A stretch of DNA of 64,000 nucleotides from Nematopogon swammerdamellus (lineage: Eukaryota > Arthropoda > Insecta > Lepidoptera > Adelidae): the NCBI GenBank assembly GCA_946902875.1, contig OX336349.1, forward strand, positions 11,803,891 through 11,867,890, in the 5' to 3' direction. A model generated the notes under the pieces. It made no database searches. It had not been told where the DNA came from and was given only the letters and a program-made list of their open reading frames with translations. A program made the position numbers and the translations under genes. Each line of letters opens with the position of its first letter. The stretch's first letter is position 1. Shown in pieces: positions 1 through 9,989 of the stretch.

Positions 1-241
1 TCCCCCGTCTATATCCTCACTGGACAGGGAAACGGAGTGTGGAATGTCCTCGTCCCACCCACCAGGTCGGGCAACGATATTAAGTATGTCCGAGGTAATC
101 ATTGGTCGCTGCACCACTGAAGGGCACTGGAGAAAAATTGGAGAGGCCATGCCCAGCATTGGACACATAGACGCCGACTGCAGCGCACAACGGCAGCGCA
201 GTGTGCATCGCTCCTGGCTCTCGCAGTGGGCCGGTGCGTGC
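1..241 (+). pseudogene. Degenerate LINE (RTE-type) C-terminal tail, copy 1
   Basis: The plus strand shows broken coding similarity to the C-terminal tail of an RTE-type non-LTR retrotransposon. It has a GRPP/RW-like stretch near 50-90, then a region matching the 'GEAYVQQW' ending of the better copy just downstream, around 120-165. Frames are interrupted and no ORF is intact. The same tail follows at 284-575, so this is an older or partly duplicated copy. The left end lies outside the window or is lost. Confidence 0.5.
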
Positions 242-283
242 TGATGTCTAGGATACACCTATCGTATGTAGTGTGGTGCAATA

Positions 284-575
284 ATGAAGACGTGTTGTGC
301 TTGTGGACACATGGTGGCTAAGCTCAAGTGGCAGTGGGCTGGGCACGTTAACCGAAGAGACGACGAACGTTGGAGTAACTGTGTCCTACACTGGCGGCCG
401 TGGACAAGAAATCGGAACGTGGGAAGACCACCCGCCAGGTGGGACGACGACATCAATTACGTCGGCGGAAAACCATGGTTCCGTGCCGCTGAAGGCCGGG
501 AGGACTGTATTAAAATTGGAGAGGCGTATGTCCAACAGTGGACGCATACACGCTGACTGACTGACTGACTGACTG
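284..575 (+). pseudogene. LINE (RTE-type) ORF C-terminal tail with TGAC-repeat end, copy 2
   Basis: About 90 residues read through in one frame (284-556). They include WQWAGH, VGRPPARW and GEAYVQQWTH, the usual last segment of lepidopteran RTE-type reverse transcriptase polyproteins. The stop is followed at once by about five GACT/TGAC units (552-575), the simple-repeat tail on which such elements end. RT and endonuclease domains are absent, so this is a 5'-truncated dead copy. Two related tails occur at 42580-42707 (plus) and about 4398-4505 (minus). Confidence 0.7.
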
Positions 576-2424
576 TTGTGTTTGTAGTGTTTATTTCTTG
601 ATATATTTGACTTTACTTAATGTATAACTTGAAGAGACTACACGACAATGCATTACGACATGACATTTTACATAGGCATAGACAAGAGATGACAGGCGGA
701 CGGATGTAGACATATTCTTTTGTAAGCGGTGTTGGCTACTAAGCCACATTGACATAATAATATCATAACCGTGTATCAATGATATTATAAGTTAAAAGGA
801 GGTAGATAGGTTATCTGAGCTCCCAAGCGGCACATCCAAAGACCACAGTCCTGTCTGAAGTTAGTCGCCCACGCACGTGTTCGGACCGCTAACCACGAGC
901 CGCTAACACATCGAAAATGCCGTCGTGTGTAATGAGATTCTGCACTAATTCTAATGATTGGAATAAGACTATTCGAGTCGGCGCATCACTTTATAGTTCT
1001 TCCTCTCAACTTTTCAAGGACGTGCCATGTGTGAGCACTGAATTTCATATAGATAACCTATCTATCCTAAAATATCATTGCAGTGTATAGTCACATCTTT
1101 ATTTTGATTTGTTCACAGGGAGCAATTGATCAAAATACTACAGGTCAGTTGAAAAATGTCATGTTAAATGTTTTACTTTGTTAAAATATTGTCCACTTCT
1201 AAATGACATTGAGATTAATTTTAAGCGATTGTAAATTTATAGATTTTATATGAAAAGGTCACATTCGCATCACTGTCTATGTAAAGTTTCTTTTCTATGT
1301 TGCTAGGAAATTTACTAACACAGATAGTAAGAGATAGGTGCTTATGGGAGTTTGATTTCAAGTTATGTTGGCATATATATTTTTAGTGTATATTTTTTAA
1401 TCGTCAGAATCATAAATATATGAATAAAATTGTTTTTTATTTTTTTTACCACTATTCTTGAGTTTTCAGTTCATTTTGGAAATTGTTCCAAAAAATTAGT
1501 TTCACATATTTCTGATTATCAAAATTTGTTTTGAAATGTTTTTAATTAAAAAATTAAACAGTAAAATTAAATAGTTTAATTTTACCACCATACAAAAAGT
1601 ATGGTGTCAACAACATTATTATTTTGATAATATAATTTAAAGTTGAAGTACATATTTTCCCAAACATAATTTTGTTATTAGGCCTATATAATTTCTGTAC
1701 CTTCTAAGAACTGTCCACTAAATTGTGTTCAATCAATATATTACATTATTTTCTATACTTTATATATCCATTTGTTTTATTAAACCTAATTTATTTCTGT
1801 TGCTTGTCCAATATTCTGTACATACCAAGTTGAATTTCGAATGGTGAAAGTAGTCGGCAGTTGGTCGAATAGCTAACTTTACACCGGCAAAGAGTAAATT
1901 ATCTAAAATTTTAAAACATTTAGATATTGCAGCTATGAGAAAAAAATTGCATGTATTTTAATGTCTACAGCCACATTATTCGTACACATAACTATAATTA
2001 ATAGTGCTAAACACGCTCTCAATAAAAACAAGAAGTAAGTACATGATTTGATTTGGTTAATTATTAAGGTACAGTACATAATGAAATGAGCCTATTTGTT
2101 TGAGGCACTTTGGTAGCTGAATCTAAATGATATGGATTAGAAGGTTGCAAAGCTTGCGATGACTTCAACGAACATTTTCGGGCCCACTGGCAGTAGAGGA
2201 GGGTGTCAATCGAGGGCGGGACTAGCGAGTGCCCACTCTGTGCAGTTATACATCATGCGTACAAGTGCAATGTTGTGTATGGCTGCGTATACATAACGTG
2301 AACTTTTATTTGACGATTTCCACTGACTTACTATGTATTAATTTAGCATATCGCTGACTATTTCTCGACGACAATCACAGCTTGTGATTCTATCAACATG
2401 AACTTGTATGTCACCAGGGGGTCT
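576..2424. other. AT-rich DNA without a recognisable gene
   Basis: No credible coding region was found apart from the weak THAP-like reading at 917-1090. The stretch is strongly AT-rich with many short homopolymers. Nothing here matches the other repeat families of the window. Confidence 0.5.
917..1090 (+). pseudogene. Possible THAP-type zinc finger N-terminus fragment
   Basis: A 57-codon reading starts MPSCVMRFCTN, resembling the start of THAP domains (Met-Pro-x-Cys-x4-Cys-x-Asn). The later THAP landmarks (the FHRFP-like segment, the second C/H pair and AVPTIF-like end) are not visible in this frame. A frameshift or an exon end may follow. THAP domains occur in host transcription factors and in P-element transposases. 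Chance similarity is quite possible over so short a stretch. Confidence 0.22.
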
Positions 2425-2557
2425 ACCGGCGTTAACTCACTCACTTACTACTCGCATATTTCAACCAATAGCCGGGCCGGATGCCTCACCGAACGCCTTC
2501 TGATTGGTTGAGTGAGATCGTTTCTCATACTCACATCGGCGAGTGAGTAACGCCGGT
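2425..2557. mobile_element. Short foldback element (MITE-like)
   Basis: The ends are inverted repeats: ACCGGCGTTAACTCACTC at 2425 and its near complement ending ACGCCGGT at 2557. A second inner pair (CAACCAAT / ATTGGTTG) lies at about 2463 and 2504. There is no coding capacity. A target duplication could not be settled. Confidence 0.55.
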
Positions 2558-2565
2558 CAGGGCCT

Positions 2566-2886
2566 GTACTCTAATCACGAGATTTAACCTACTACGCTAA
2601 GGCCCACTTGCACCAACACGAGTTTAAAGTTAAGTAGCGAGTTATGGATTTAAACGCGGTTCAAACGCGGTTCCCACATACAACGGGTGCTAGTTTAACG
2701 AGTTAAACTGGTTTATAGTTAAATTCGTGTTGGTGCAAGTGGGCCTAAGCCGTGTTCTCCGCATCATTTTGTATGGAGAAACGAAGTTCGCAAATCTATC
2801 ACTAGAGGCGCTGCTCCGTTTCTCCATACAAAATGATGCGGAGAACACGGCGTAGCGTAGTAGGTTAAATCTCGTGATTAGGGTAC
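2566..2886. mobile_element. Foldback element with ~65 bp arms, split by an insertion
   Basis: The left arm starts GTACTCTAATCACGAGATTT and the right arm is its inverse ending CTCGTGATTAGGGTAC. Both arms continue with the CCGCATCATTTTGTATGGAG segment (left about 2760, right about 2820). Removing 2601-2745 plus one TAA makes the left arm match the right arm almost base for base over about 65 bp. It is non-coding and non-autonomous. Confidence 0.75.
2601..2745. mobile_element. 145 bp MITE nested in the foldback element (TAA target duplication)
   Basis: It starts GGCCCACTTGCACCAACACG and ends with the inverse (CGTGTTGGTGCAAGTGGGCC), flanked by TAA at 2598-2600 and 2746-2748. A 3 bp TAA duplication and GG..CC ends fit the PIF/Harbinger group of known families, which is an assignment by family knowledge only. 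The uninterrupted arm of the host element supports precise insertion. Confidence 0.8.
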
Positions 2887-3407
2887 TGATCTGATCTGGT
2901 TGCGTACACCACCAGCAAGACTCGTGATGTCAGTTCATTAATGTTTTCCAGTTTCCTCGTAGGTCCATTACACCATTTTCCTGTTGGTGCTGAGTGCAAT
3001 GCCGTTGTCTGCATTCAACACGAATGTAGAACCTGAGATGAATATTTAGGTACTTCAGTGCTTCAAACCAAGTCATAATCGCACTATTTCGATTGGCTAC
3101 AATTTATAGTTGGCGCCACTTCCAATGGGAGAATGATCCGCATCTGCAGAGCTCAAGTATGTCTTGTGTCGCTTGCACAATGCACACATTATTTTATTCT
3201 GTCTACCCAAGACAAGACAATAATCCTCGGAGGGAAGAAGCGTGTGCGCGTGCGTGTCATAGCTCGATGCAATAATCGAATCGACGATGATCTAAACTTC
3301 TTGTCGCGCACGTCGCTCGTGTTGAAATGCCACTCATCCGAACGCGCAGCCGACATTTTTCATTGCGACATGAAATAAATTTTGCAAAATAAAACGGTAC
3401 CTATATA
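2887..3407. other. No gene recognised
   Basis: Mixed-composition DNA between the foldback cluster and the mariner. Two overlapping short open frames (3093-3378) show no domain, codon pattern or repeat partner that would support coding. Confidence 0.4.
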
Positions 3408-3489
3408 TTAGGTCCTTACATATGAAATTGGCGTTTTATATGGAAGAAGCAAAACGATTTTTTTTTTATGGAATTATATATTTATTCAA

Positions 3490-4578
3490 TCAAAGTATGT
3501 AGGTACCATTATTATCTATGCACTTTCGCCATTTTATAGGTAGTTCATTGATTCCTTTGCTGAAAAAAATTTTGGACCGAGAAGAAATAAAATCTTTGAA
3601 GGCGGTTTGGACTGCCTCATCGGAATTGATTTTTTTTCCTTTCAAGAAATTGTCCAAATTCCGGAAAAAGTGGTAATCTGTTGGGGCAAGGTCCGGGGAG
3701 TATGGTGGGTGTCGGAGACATTCCAATCGCAGCTCCTCTAATTTAGCGACCGTCTGTTGTGCAGTGTGTGGTCTAACGTTGTCCTGAAGCAGCAGTGGGC
3801 TAGAGCAATTGAACAGTCTCGGTTGCTTAACCGCTAGCTTTTCCACCATGGTTTGCATTTGTTGACAATAGAGATCTGCCGTAATCGTCTGGCCAGATCT
3901 TAGGAAGCCCGAAGCTGTAGTGGATGACACCGGCACTGGTCCACCAGACACTCACCAGTACCTTTTTCTGAGTCAAGAATTGGCCGGTTCTCCTGGGTTC
4001 AACCATTATGATGAGCGTTTCCGATTATCGTACAGGATAAATTTTTCATCACAAGTAACGATACGATTCAAAATCCCCTCGTTATTGTGACGGTTGAGTA
4101 ATGTAACGCAGCACTCGACACGTGTTTGTTGGTTTGCTTCACTCAATTCATGTGTTACCCATTTTTTGAGCTTTTTCACTTTTCCAATTAGTTTCAAGTG
4201 AATTAATATTGTTTTATCACTCACAACGAAGCCTGCCGCTAACTCTGACGTGGTTTGCGATGGATCCACTTCCACGATCACTTTCTTCATTGTCAACTAG
4301 GGTCTCCGGCCGTCCACGGGGTTTGTTCTGTACTGTAGGTCAAATTTCCAGAACGAAAACGTTGGAACCAAAAACGTACCGTGTTTTCTTTTACAGTAGC
4401 TTCCCCATCATCATAATCATCATCATCAGCCTGTATCGGTCCACTGCTGGACATGTCCCTCCCCATACACAACATTAATCCTTCGAGCTGTTTCTGCAGC
4501 GCTGGCAACTTAATCTGTGGCGCTGGTGCCACGGTGAAACTCGTATTCGTAAATAACGCGATATTTTAAGTTTTCCAT
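3490..4578 (-). pseudogene. mariner transposase, DD34D type, broken
   Basis: The start is read at ATG 4578 (MENLKYRVIYEYEF, a typical mariner start). The helix-turn-helix part contains ENTVRFWFQRF. The catalytic core shows the first Asp in TCDEKF, the second in LLLQDNVRPH and the third in SPDLAPTDYHFF, with 34 residues between the second and third Asp, so DD34D. The C-terminal half (3490-3951) is open and ends in a stop at 3490. The first catalytic region (4006-4296) lies in another frame, so at least one frameshift falls between about 3951 and 4006. A LINE tail interrupts the N-terminal part. The enzyme would cut and paste the element at TA sites, but this copy cannot make an intact protein. 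Confidence 0.85.
4398..4505 (-). mobile_element. RTE-type LINE 3' end inserted in the mariner
   Basis: Read on the minus strand, GTCCAGCAGTGGAC is followed by a GAT-repeat tail (ATGATGATGATTATGATGATG pattern, 4398-4430). This is the common lepidopteran RTE ORF ending with its simple-repeat tail. It sits between the first 22 residues of the transposase and its helix-turn-helix segment. The upstream border is uncertain. Confidence 0.6.
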
Positions 4579-4800
4579 ATTGTAAACAGCGATGTCAAAG
4601 AAAAGTTAAATGGCGCGAAAACAAATGAATCACTAAATTCGAAACTCAAATACACAAGCCTAAATTTGAAATAAATTTGAATTTGAAACTCCTAACCAAA
4701 TGCCAGATATTTGTGATCAAAGTGGCCAGTGCGACAAAATGCCAGTTTGAAGTCAGCGATGACAGTCAACTTCTTTTTCATAATATTTAAGGACCTAAAC

Positions 4801-5177
4801 TTTTTTTTTATGTAATCCGGTATGGGTGGCTGAATCGGAGGGGCCAAAGCACATGCTCCGACCAGCCAATATCACCTCCAAGAAGGTAGGTGCCATACCG
4901 GAGACTTCCCTGGATTGCTGGCTATACTGGACTAGAGGAGAACACAGCCGAGGCTGCTATGCGGCCATCTTACATCCAGTACGGTGGTACCAACCCAGTC
5001 GGCTACAATTTGATCCTACCACCTAGCAAGGGGCAAGGGAAGGCGGCGAAGCAGCAGGTGTAGGTATGCACGTAAATTTGTTCGTTAGAAAAAACTCATT
5101 GGTACACGCCGACCGGATTCGAACCTCGGACCTCTCGCATGAAAAGCCGATGCCCAAACCACTCGGCCACCCGCCGC
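4801..5177 (-). mobile_element. SINE-L, tRNA-headed SINE, nearly full length
   Basis: Read on the minus strand, the head (5177 down to about 5100) resembles a Leu/Ser-type tRNA, with A box GTGGCCGAGTGG and B box GGTTCGAATCC. The body contains AGGTGGTAGG and GGGTTGGTACCACCG, followed by a tail module ending CATACCGGATTACATA and an A-run (T-run at 4801). Pol III transcription and LINE-borrowed reverse transcription are expected for such elements. Other copies lie at 24646-25141 (interrupted) and 29458-29716. The body segment is shared with SINE-5S. Confidence 0.8.
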
Positions 5178-5204
5178 TTGACATTGTACATAAATAAAAA
5201 CCCC

Positions 5205-5281
5205 TATAATTGGTACATAAAAAACCCCTTGCGAAGTTTCTTACACACTTTTCTTCGTGGGTGTAATCGAACCGGATGTCA
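5205..5281 (-). repeat. Short repeat segment shared with 59683-59740
   Basis: Minus-strand ATCCGGTTCGATTACACCCA with the following ACGAAGAA.. and CGCAAGG motifs recurs on the plus strand at 59683-59740. It lies between the SINE-L head and the LINE tail. Its class is unknown. Confidence 0.4.
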
Positions 5282-7995
5282 TAGAATAGAATAGAATAGA
5301 ATAGAATATTTATTGGTATATAACATATACAAGTCACAAACTCACATTCACACATTTTAAAATTTTACAATTTACAAAATAAAATACAATTTAACGATAT
5401 TCAATTCAATTTCAATTCAAAAAATTCAAACATAATAAATAAATCCTATTCAAATTAAAATTATTAATAATATAAATCCGACATAAAATCGCCAGTCAAA
5501 TAGGTGCACATCAATAATACATTAGGTACCTATAAAAGCAAGCAGAAACTCATTCGTTAAGGAATTCCTCGACCGAATAGTACGCCTTCTCCACCAGAAA
5601 GCGCTTCAGTCTGCCGACAAAGCTGTTGAATGATTCAGCATTTTTAATTTCTGTGTTTATTTTATTATAGAGCTTTGGCCCAATTACAAAAACCGATTTT
5701 TCTGATCTGGCGAGTCTGTGTTCAACAGGACGGAGATTGTCACGGTTTCGGGTGGAAAAGACATGACTAGCTCCACTGGTTTCAAACAAATGAGATCCTC
5801 TCCTAACGAACTTGGCCACCTCCGCGATGTACACACTGGGTAGCGTAAGAATTTTCATTTTTATGAATATTTCACGTGCTGGAGTGTCCCGGGGGACGCC
5901 AGCAAGTATTCGCACGGCACGTTTCTGCATCCTGAACGCCCTGTCACGTTCGGCAGCAGTGCCCCACAATTCGATGCCGTACGACATTACTGAGTGGAAG
6001 TAGCCGTAGTATGCCATACGTACGGCTCTTGAGTCAAGTGTTGGTACCAAACGTGACAGCGCGAAGGACGCTCGGCCGAGTTTGTCGCATAGGGTGTTTA
6101 TGTGCTCGTCAAACTTAAGGCCTGAGTCAATGATCACCCCGAGGAACTTTGCAGAGCTCACCTGGGGAATGGACACTCCGTCACAAACTAGTGAGATCGA
6201 CTCAGTGTGTGCACCGCGAAGGCCAAAGTGGATGAGATTTGTTTTTTCTAGATTAAGAATCATCCCATTTGCCTGAAACCAGCGCGTGAGACTACTCGTC
6301 GTCAGCTCCAGATTTGTGCGTAGGTCAGCGATATTCGCTCCGCTCAGTGCAGGTGTCATCCGCGAATATTAAAAACTTTACATCGGGAGCAGCTGCTGGC
6401 AGATCATTAATCAATACAAGAAACAAGTAGTTGCCGCAGGCAGAGCCTTGCGGCACAGAAATTGATCCCACAGTGCACGGGTCGGATCTAGTACCGTCAG
6501 AGCCAACCGCCGTCACCTGCACACGACTTCCGAGAAAGGATGCGATTGTCTCAAGAAAAGGTCCTCTTATTCCGTAGTGCTCGAGCTTGGCCAGGAGCAG
6601 TTGGTGGTCCACGAGATCAAAAGCGCGTGACAAGTCGCACAGTAGAACTGCTACATGTCTTCCTCTCTCTAATTGTTTTAATACAGAGTGAAGCAGCTCA
6701 CGTACTGCATCTATTGTGGAGCGCCCCTTCTGGTAAGCAAATTGGGCTTTGTTGAGCAGTTCATTATCACCAAAAAAATTTGAAATGCGGTCGCACAGAC
6801 CAAGCTCGAACACCTTGGAAAACACAGGTATAATTGATATCGGTCTATAGTTTGACATCGCATCCTTTTTACCTTTACCTTTGTAGACCGGTGTAACCTT
6901 GACCATTTTGAGAGAATCCGGATATACCCCAGCACGCACGCAGTTATTGAATAAGTCAAGAAGTATACCCACAAAGAAGTTAGGAAGGATATGTAGAATG
7001 TTACATGGAATGTCATAGAAGTCTTTTGTGGGTTTTTTCTTTATTGACTTGATCCATAACTCAATTTCAGAAGGAGTGAAGGGCGCAAAACGCATTGATT
7101 TGATAGCATATGGTACATAGGTGGTCAGGTAGCTCATGGCTGTCTGTGCGTCGGTATGCAGCGAGTATCCGTCGGCCGTGTGCACGTAGAATGAGTTAAG
7201 TTGGTTGGCCAGGTCTTTAGAACTGTTACTCGAGATACAGCCGTGAAGGAAATCCAGTGGGTCAGATCTACGACACTTTTTGGAGCAAGTTTCTAGATTA
7301 ACGACCTGCCATATGCTCTTGGGAATATTGGAGCTAAGTTCGAGTGTTCTGCCGAAGAATTCCCTACGCTTGGCTGAAATTGCACTTGAGTATATTACTT
7401 CGCAATCACGAGCACGCTCAGCGAGTTCGTTACACTCAGGATATTGAGTAACAAGCAGATTTAAGTCCAGTAAGTGCTGTTTCTTAGCTATCATTTCATT
7501 GTCCATCCACACTTTGTCACGTTTTTTTACAGGATATTTACGTAGTGGGAAGTGTACGTCAAAATAATTCTTAAAAGTATTCATAACCATGTCCGTCTGA
7601 ATGTGAGGATTTAGATAGTTAGAGGCTATTTTGGACCAGTCATTCAGGTAAAGCGCCTCAAAAAAGTTGCTTAACTTGAAGGTTGACAAGGTTCTACGTA
7701 GACAGAGCGAGTTTTTTGGTTCGATTTGTTTGATCATATTTAGTGAAATCAATTGAGCTTGATGATCTGATAGCGCAAGATCGATTGGTACTACCTCTAC
7801 ACGATCACCTAAGGCATGCGATACATATACGTGGTCCAGACATGTACTGCTGTCACTCGTTATGCGTGTGGCGAAGTCGACAACTGAAATTAGGTTGTGA
7901 GAACATGTGATGTCACTTAAAGTGCGTCTATTCTTGCTTGCATAAAAAACAAATTGTGACAAGTTCGAGAGTAGTAAAACGTAACTAAACGAATT
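5282..7995 (-). mobile_element. 5'-truncated non-LTR retrotransposon (APE/RT type)
   Basis: The 3' end is an ATAGA-type simple-repeat tail (5282-5308, plus-strand view AGAATAGAATAGAAT). Upstream lies a 3' UTR of about 240 bp, then the ORF. The 5' end stops inside the endonuclease domain where a SINE-5S fragment begins (about 7996). The clade is uncertain; a Jockey/CR1-like group is plausible from the domain order and the RT sequence. Confidence 0.85.
5550..7990 (-). pseudogene. LINE ORF2: endonuclease C-terminus, reverse transcriptase and tail domain
   Basis: From about 7990 downward the reading shows the end of an apurinic-type endonuclease (STCLDHVYVS and ALSDHQAQLISL). A spacer follows, then RT motifs: VTPVYKGKGKKDAMSNYRPI, FAYQKGRSTIDAV, LCDLSRAFDLVDH, SVPQGSACG and FADDT. 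Just after FADDT, at about 6340-6359, one extra base shifts the frame. The second part (6359-5550) continues with KTNLIHFG, SAKFLGVIID, MSYGIELWG and the C-terminal tail, ending at a stop at 5550. The first in-frame codon region is open beyond the point where a Met would be expected, as in a 5'-truncated insertion. Apart from the shift the frame is long and clean, so the insertion is fairly young. The protein would nick DNA and reverse-transcribe the element's RNA. Confidence 0.88.
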
Positions 7996-8226
7996 TCATG
8001 TCGGCTATACTGAACTGGTCGGAATACACGAACTATTTACATGTCATTCAGTGCGGTGGTACCAACCCGGGCGTGATAAACCCTACCACCTAATAGTAAG
8101 GTAAGAAGGGAAGAGACCTACAGTTTAACGTGGAATCCGAACCACGGTCACCCATCCAAGTACTGACCGCTTTCAAGTGTGCTAAATTAACAGTCGACCG
8201 ACCGCAGCACTGAGCTACCGATGCTG
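7996..8226 (-). mobile_element. SINE-5S fragment (head plus part of body)
   Basis: The minus strand starts at 8226 with the tRNA-like A box (GTAGCTCAGTGCTG). A 5S-like stretch follows (GTACTTGGATGGGTGACC, about 8146-8190), then GTGGTTCGGATTCC. The body is AGGTGGTAGGGTTTA with GGGTTGGTACCACCG and breaks off at 7996 against the LINE. This copy lacks a roughly 20 bp piece between the 5S-like part and the B box that other copies have. Confidence 0.75.
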
Positions 8227-9008
8227 AGAAATATGGTGTCAAGTCGGAAATGGTCCCGAGACGCAGGCAGGGCTCACGCACTCTATGTACTTGCGCGCAC
8301 TAACTACCTACCGCCCGACGGGCCGCCGCCCGCGCCGCCGTCGCCGGCGGGCTATTTCAGTGGAAATTCGTCAGCCGCGCGAGGTATACATAGACGCTCG
8401 CCCACGCAACTGCGCGCAGCTGCAAAGCAATAACCACTTATCGTTAAGGTACATTTTCGCACGCAGCGATTGGCGACGTGAAACAGTAGGCTATTAAAGC
8501 CCGAAGGTAGGAACATTTTCTATGGAGTGATTTATCTGTTACGAAGTAACTATTAAGTAATCTGTGACGCAGGGTAGAGCCTCCTCGCGTTTCAGCCGAC
8601 TCATCGTGTCATTCCTGGAAGCGGTTCACAATGGCTGTACGCTGGGCGGCGGCGCAGCGCGGCGACCGAGTCGTGCGCGATGGGTGTGTCGGTCGGGCTG
8701 CGCGCGCGCGCACGGCGCTCGTGACTCATGTGACGACACGCTCGTGAGTGAACTAGACTGATTGCTACACGGGGAGGAATTCGAGCCTTCGCGTTTTATT
8801 CAAATAAGCGTAGTCGAGATCGAGATCGAGCACTGAGACAGACAAATACACAACATTGAAAAGGAGTAAAAGTAACGTGACGCACGACTCGTGTGTACCA
8901 CAACACAAGTAAGCGCAGCACCGCGCACTTGATCCCCGTCCGTCCATAGCTATCACTCGCCGTGACTCACCTGTCATTACATACTGCCACGGAAACAATC
9001 ACGCTAAT
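8227..9008. other. No gene; two GC-rich patches
   Basis: GC-rich patches at about 8310-8360 and 8640-8720 sit in otherwise mixed DNA. They open several frames at once, which is composition rather than coding. No repeat partner in the window was recognised. Confidence 0.4.
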
Positions 9009-9357
9009 TACAAATTTAAAAACCGACCCTTAAAAAGTAAGTAACCGGAAATTATTTTTGCCTTTTCAAGGGTCGGGAGTTTTTAAATTTGTGATTTAAC
9101 TTTATTTCAAGCTTTTAAAAAAAAACGCATGAAAATCGGTCCACTTTTTAAGATAATTAATTTTTTTATTACTTAATTACTTGATTACTTGATTACAAAC
9201 ATAGCTAAGACCCATCCCGATTAAACAAGCTTCCTAATAAAAAAAAACCGCATCCAAATCGGTCAATCCGTTTGGGAGCTACGATGCCACAGACAGACAC
9301 ACACACACACAAAATCACACACACGTTCTCTCCGTTTTTTTCGTCGGGAGTTAAAAA
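9009..9357. repeat. Unclassified interspersed repeat with internal foldback
   Basis: Inverted arms lie at 9009-9036 (AATTTAAAAACCGACCCTTA) and about 9061-9094 (AAGGGTCGGGAGTTTTTAAA). Further on come AAATCGGTCAATCCGTTTGG, a CA-type microsatellite (9290-9312) and a closing CGTCGGGAGTTAAAAAG. The layout is that of a common lepidopteran dispersed repeat. Its class is unknown. Confidence 0.5.
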
Positions 9358-9989
9358 GATGTAGATACCTTATTGTGCAATATTACAGTGCAACGATAAC
9401 CGCACAAATAATTTGTCTAAAGTTTAAAAATATGTAGAACTTGGAGGTGACCACATTCACATTATGTGCGAATCTGGTTAGGTTAGGTTAGGTTAGGTTG
9501 TAAGTTGTAACCTTAGAATGTAACCTACGAGTACATTCTGATCTTCATATCTACTAATACGTTATCGCACTACTTATACGTTCCTATTTCCATGCAGTTT
9601 AGTGAATATATTGGGATGTATCCAAGAGGAGCGGAGGGGGCTTAAGTTCAAACTCATCTAAAACCATTTAGACTAAATAGATACCTACAATGAATTATGA
9701 AATGCAACTCGGTCCGTGCGACATGGTACCTACGATCCGATGCCAGAAGAGGATTTTTTAGCCACACACAGTTGTGTATGTAGAATGCAAAACAAACTAT
9801 TATCTTATAATTTTCGGCTTGCAATCTTATTTTTGGCATATTATTATTTTTCATAAATGTTTACTTGCGCTAAGAATATGCAAATTTGTTTTGCTTGGTA
9901 GAGGTTTATTTTAGTCTCTTTTTTATAATTTTTGCGGGAACTTTCGGCGTCACCATAGACAAGCACTGTCGTATATCAATGCTCTAAAA
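9358..9989. other. No gene; contains a TTAGG tract
   Basis: AT-rich DNA with no credible ORF. The only notable item is the short TTAGG run listed separately. Confidence 0.4.
9476..9499 (+). repeat. Short TTAGG tract (insect telomere-type repeat)
   Basis: GGTTA is repeated four times and followed by GGTT without error. TTAGG is the telomeric repeat of most insects. At about 24 bp this is an interstitial micro-tract, not a telomere. Confidence 0.8.

Larger units (their letters stand above)
3408..4798 (-). mobile_element. mariner element with terminal inverted repeats
   Basis: The ends are TTAGGTCCTTACATATGAAA (3408) and the inverse ending TTTAAGGACCTAA (4798), with TA just outside the left end. 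It carries one transposase gene on the minus strand. At 1391 bp it is near the usual mariner size, the excess being explained by a short LINE tail inserted in the N-terminal coding part. Inactivating breaks make it non-autonomous. Confidence 0.85.

Noticed and set aside
284..560. Host gene encoding a small Trp-rich protein
   Set aside because: The sequence is a LINE C-terminal tail with its simple-repeat end and has other copies in the window.
5100..5177. Possible functional tRNA gene (minus strand)
   Set aside because: A and B boxes are present, but it is continuous with a SINE body and A-tail and lacks a proper acceptor stem.
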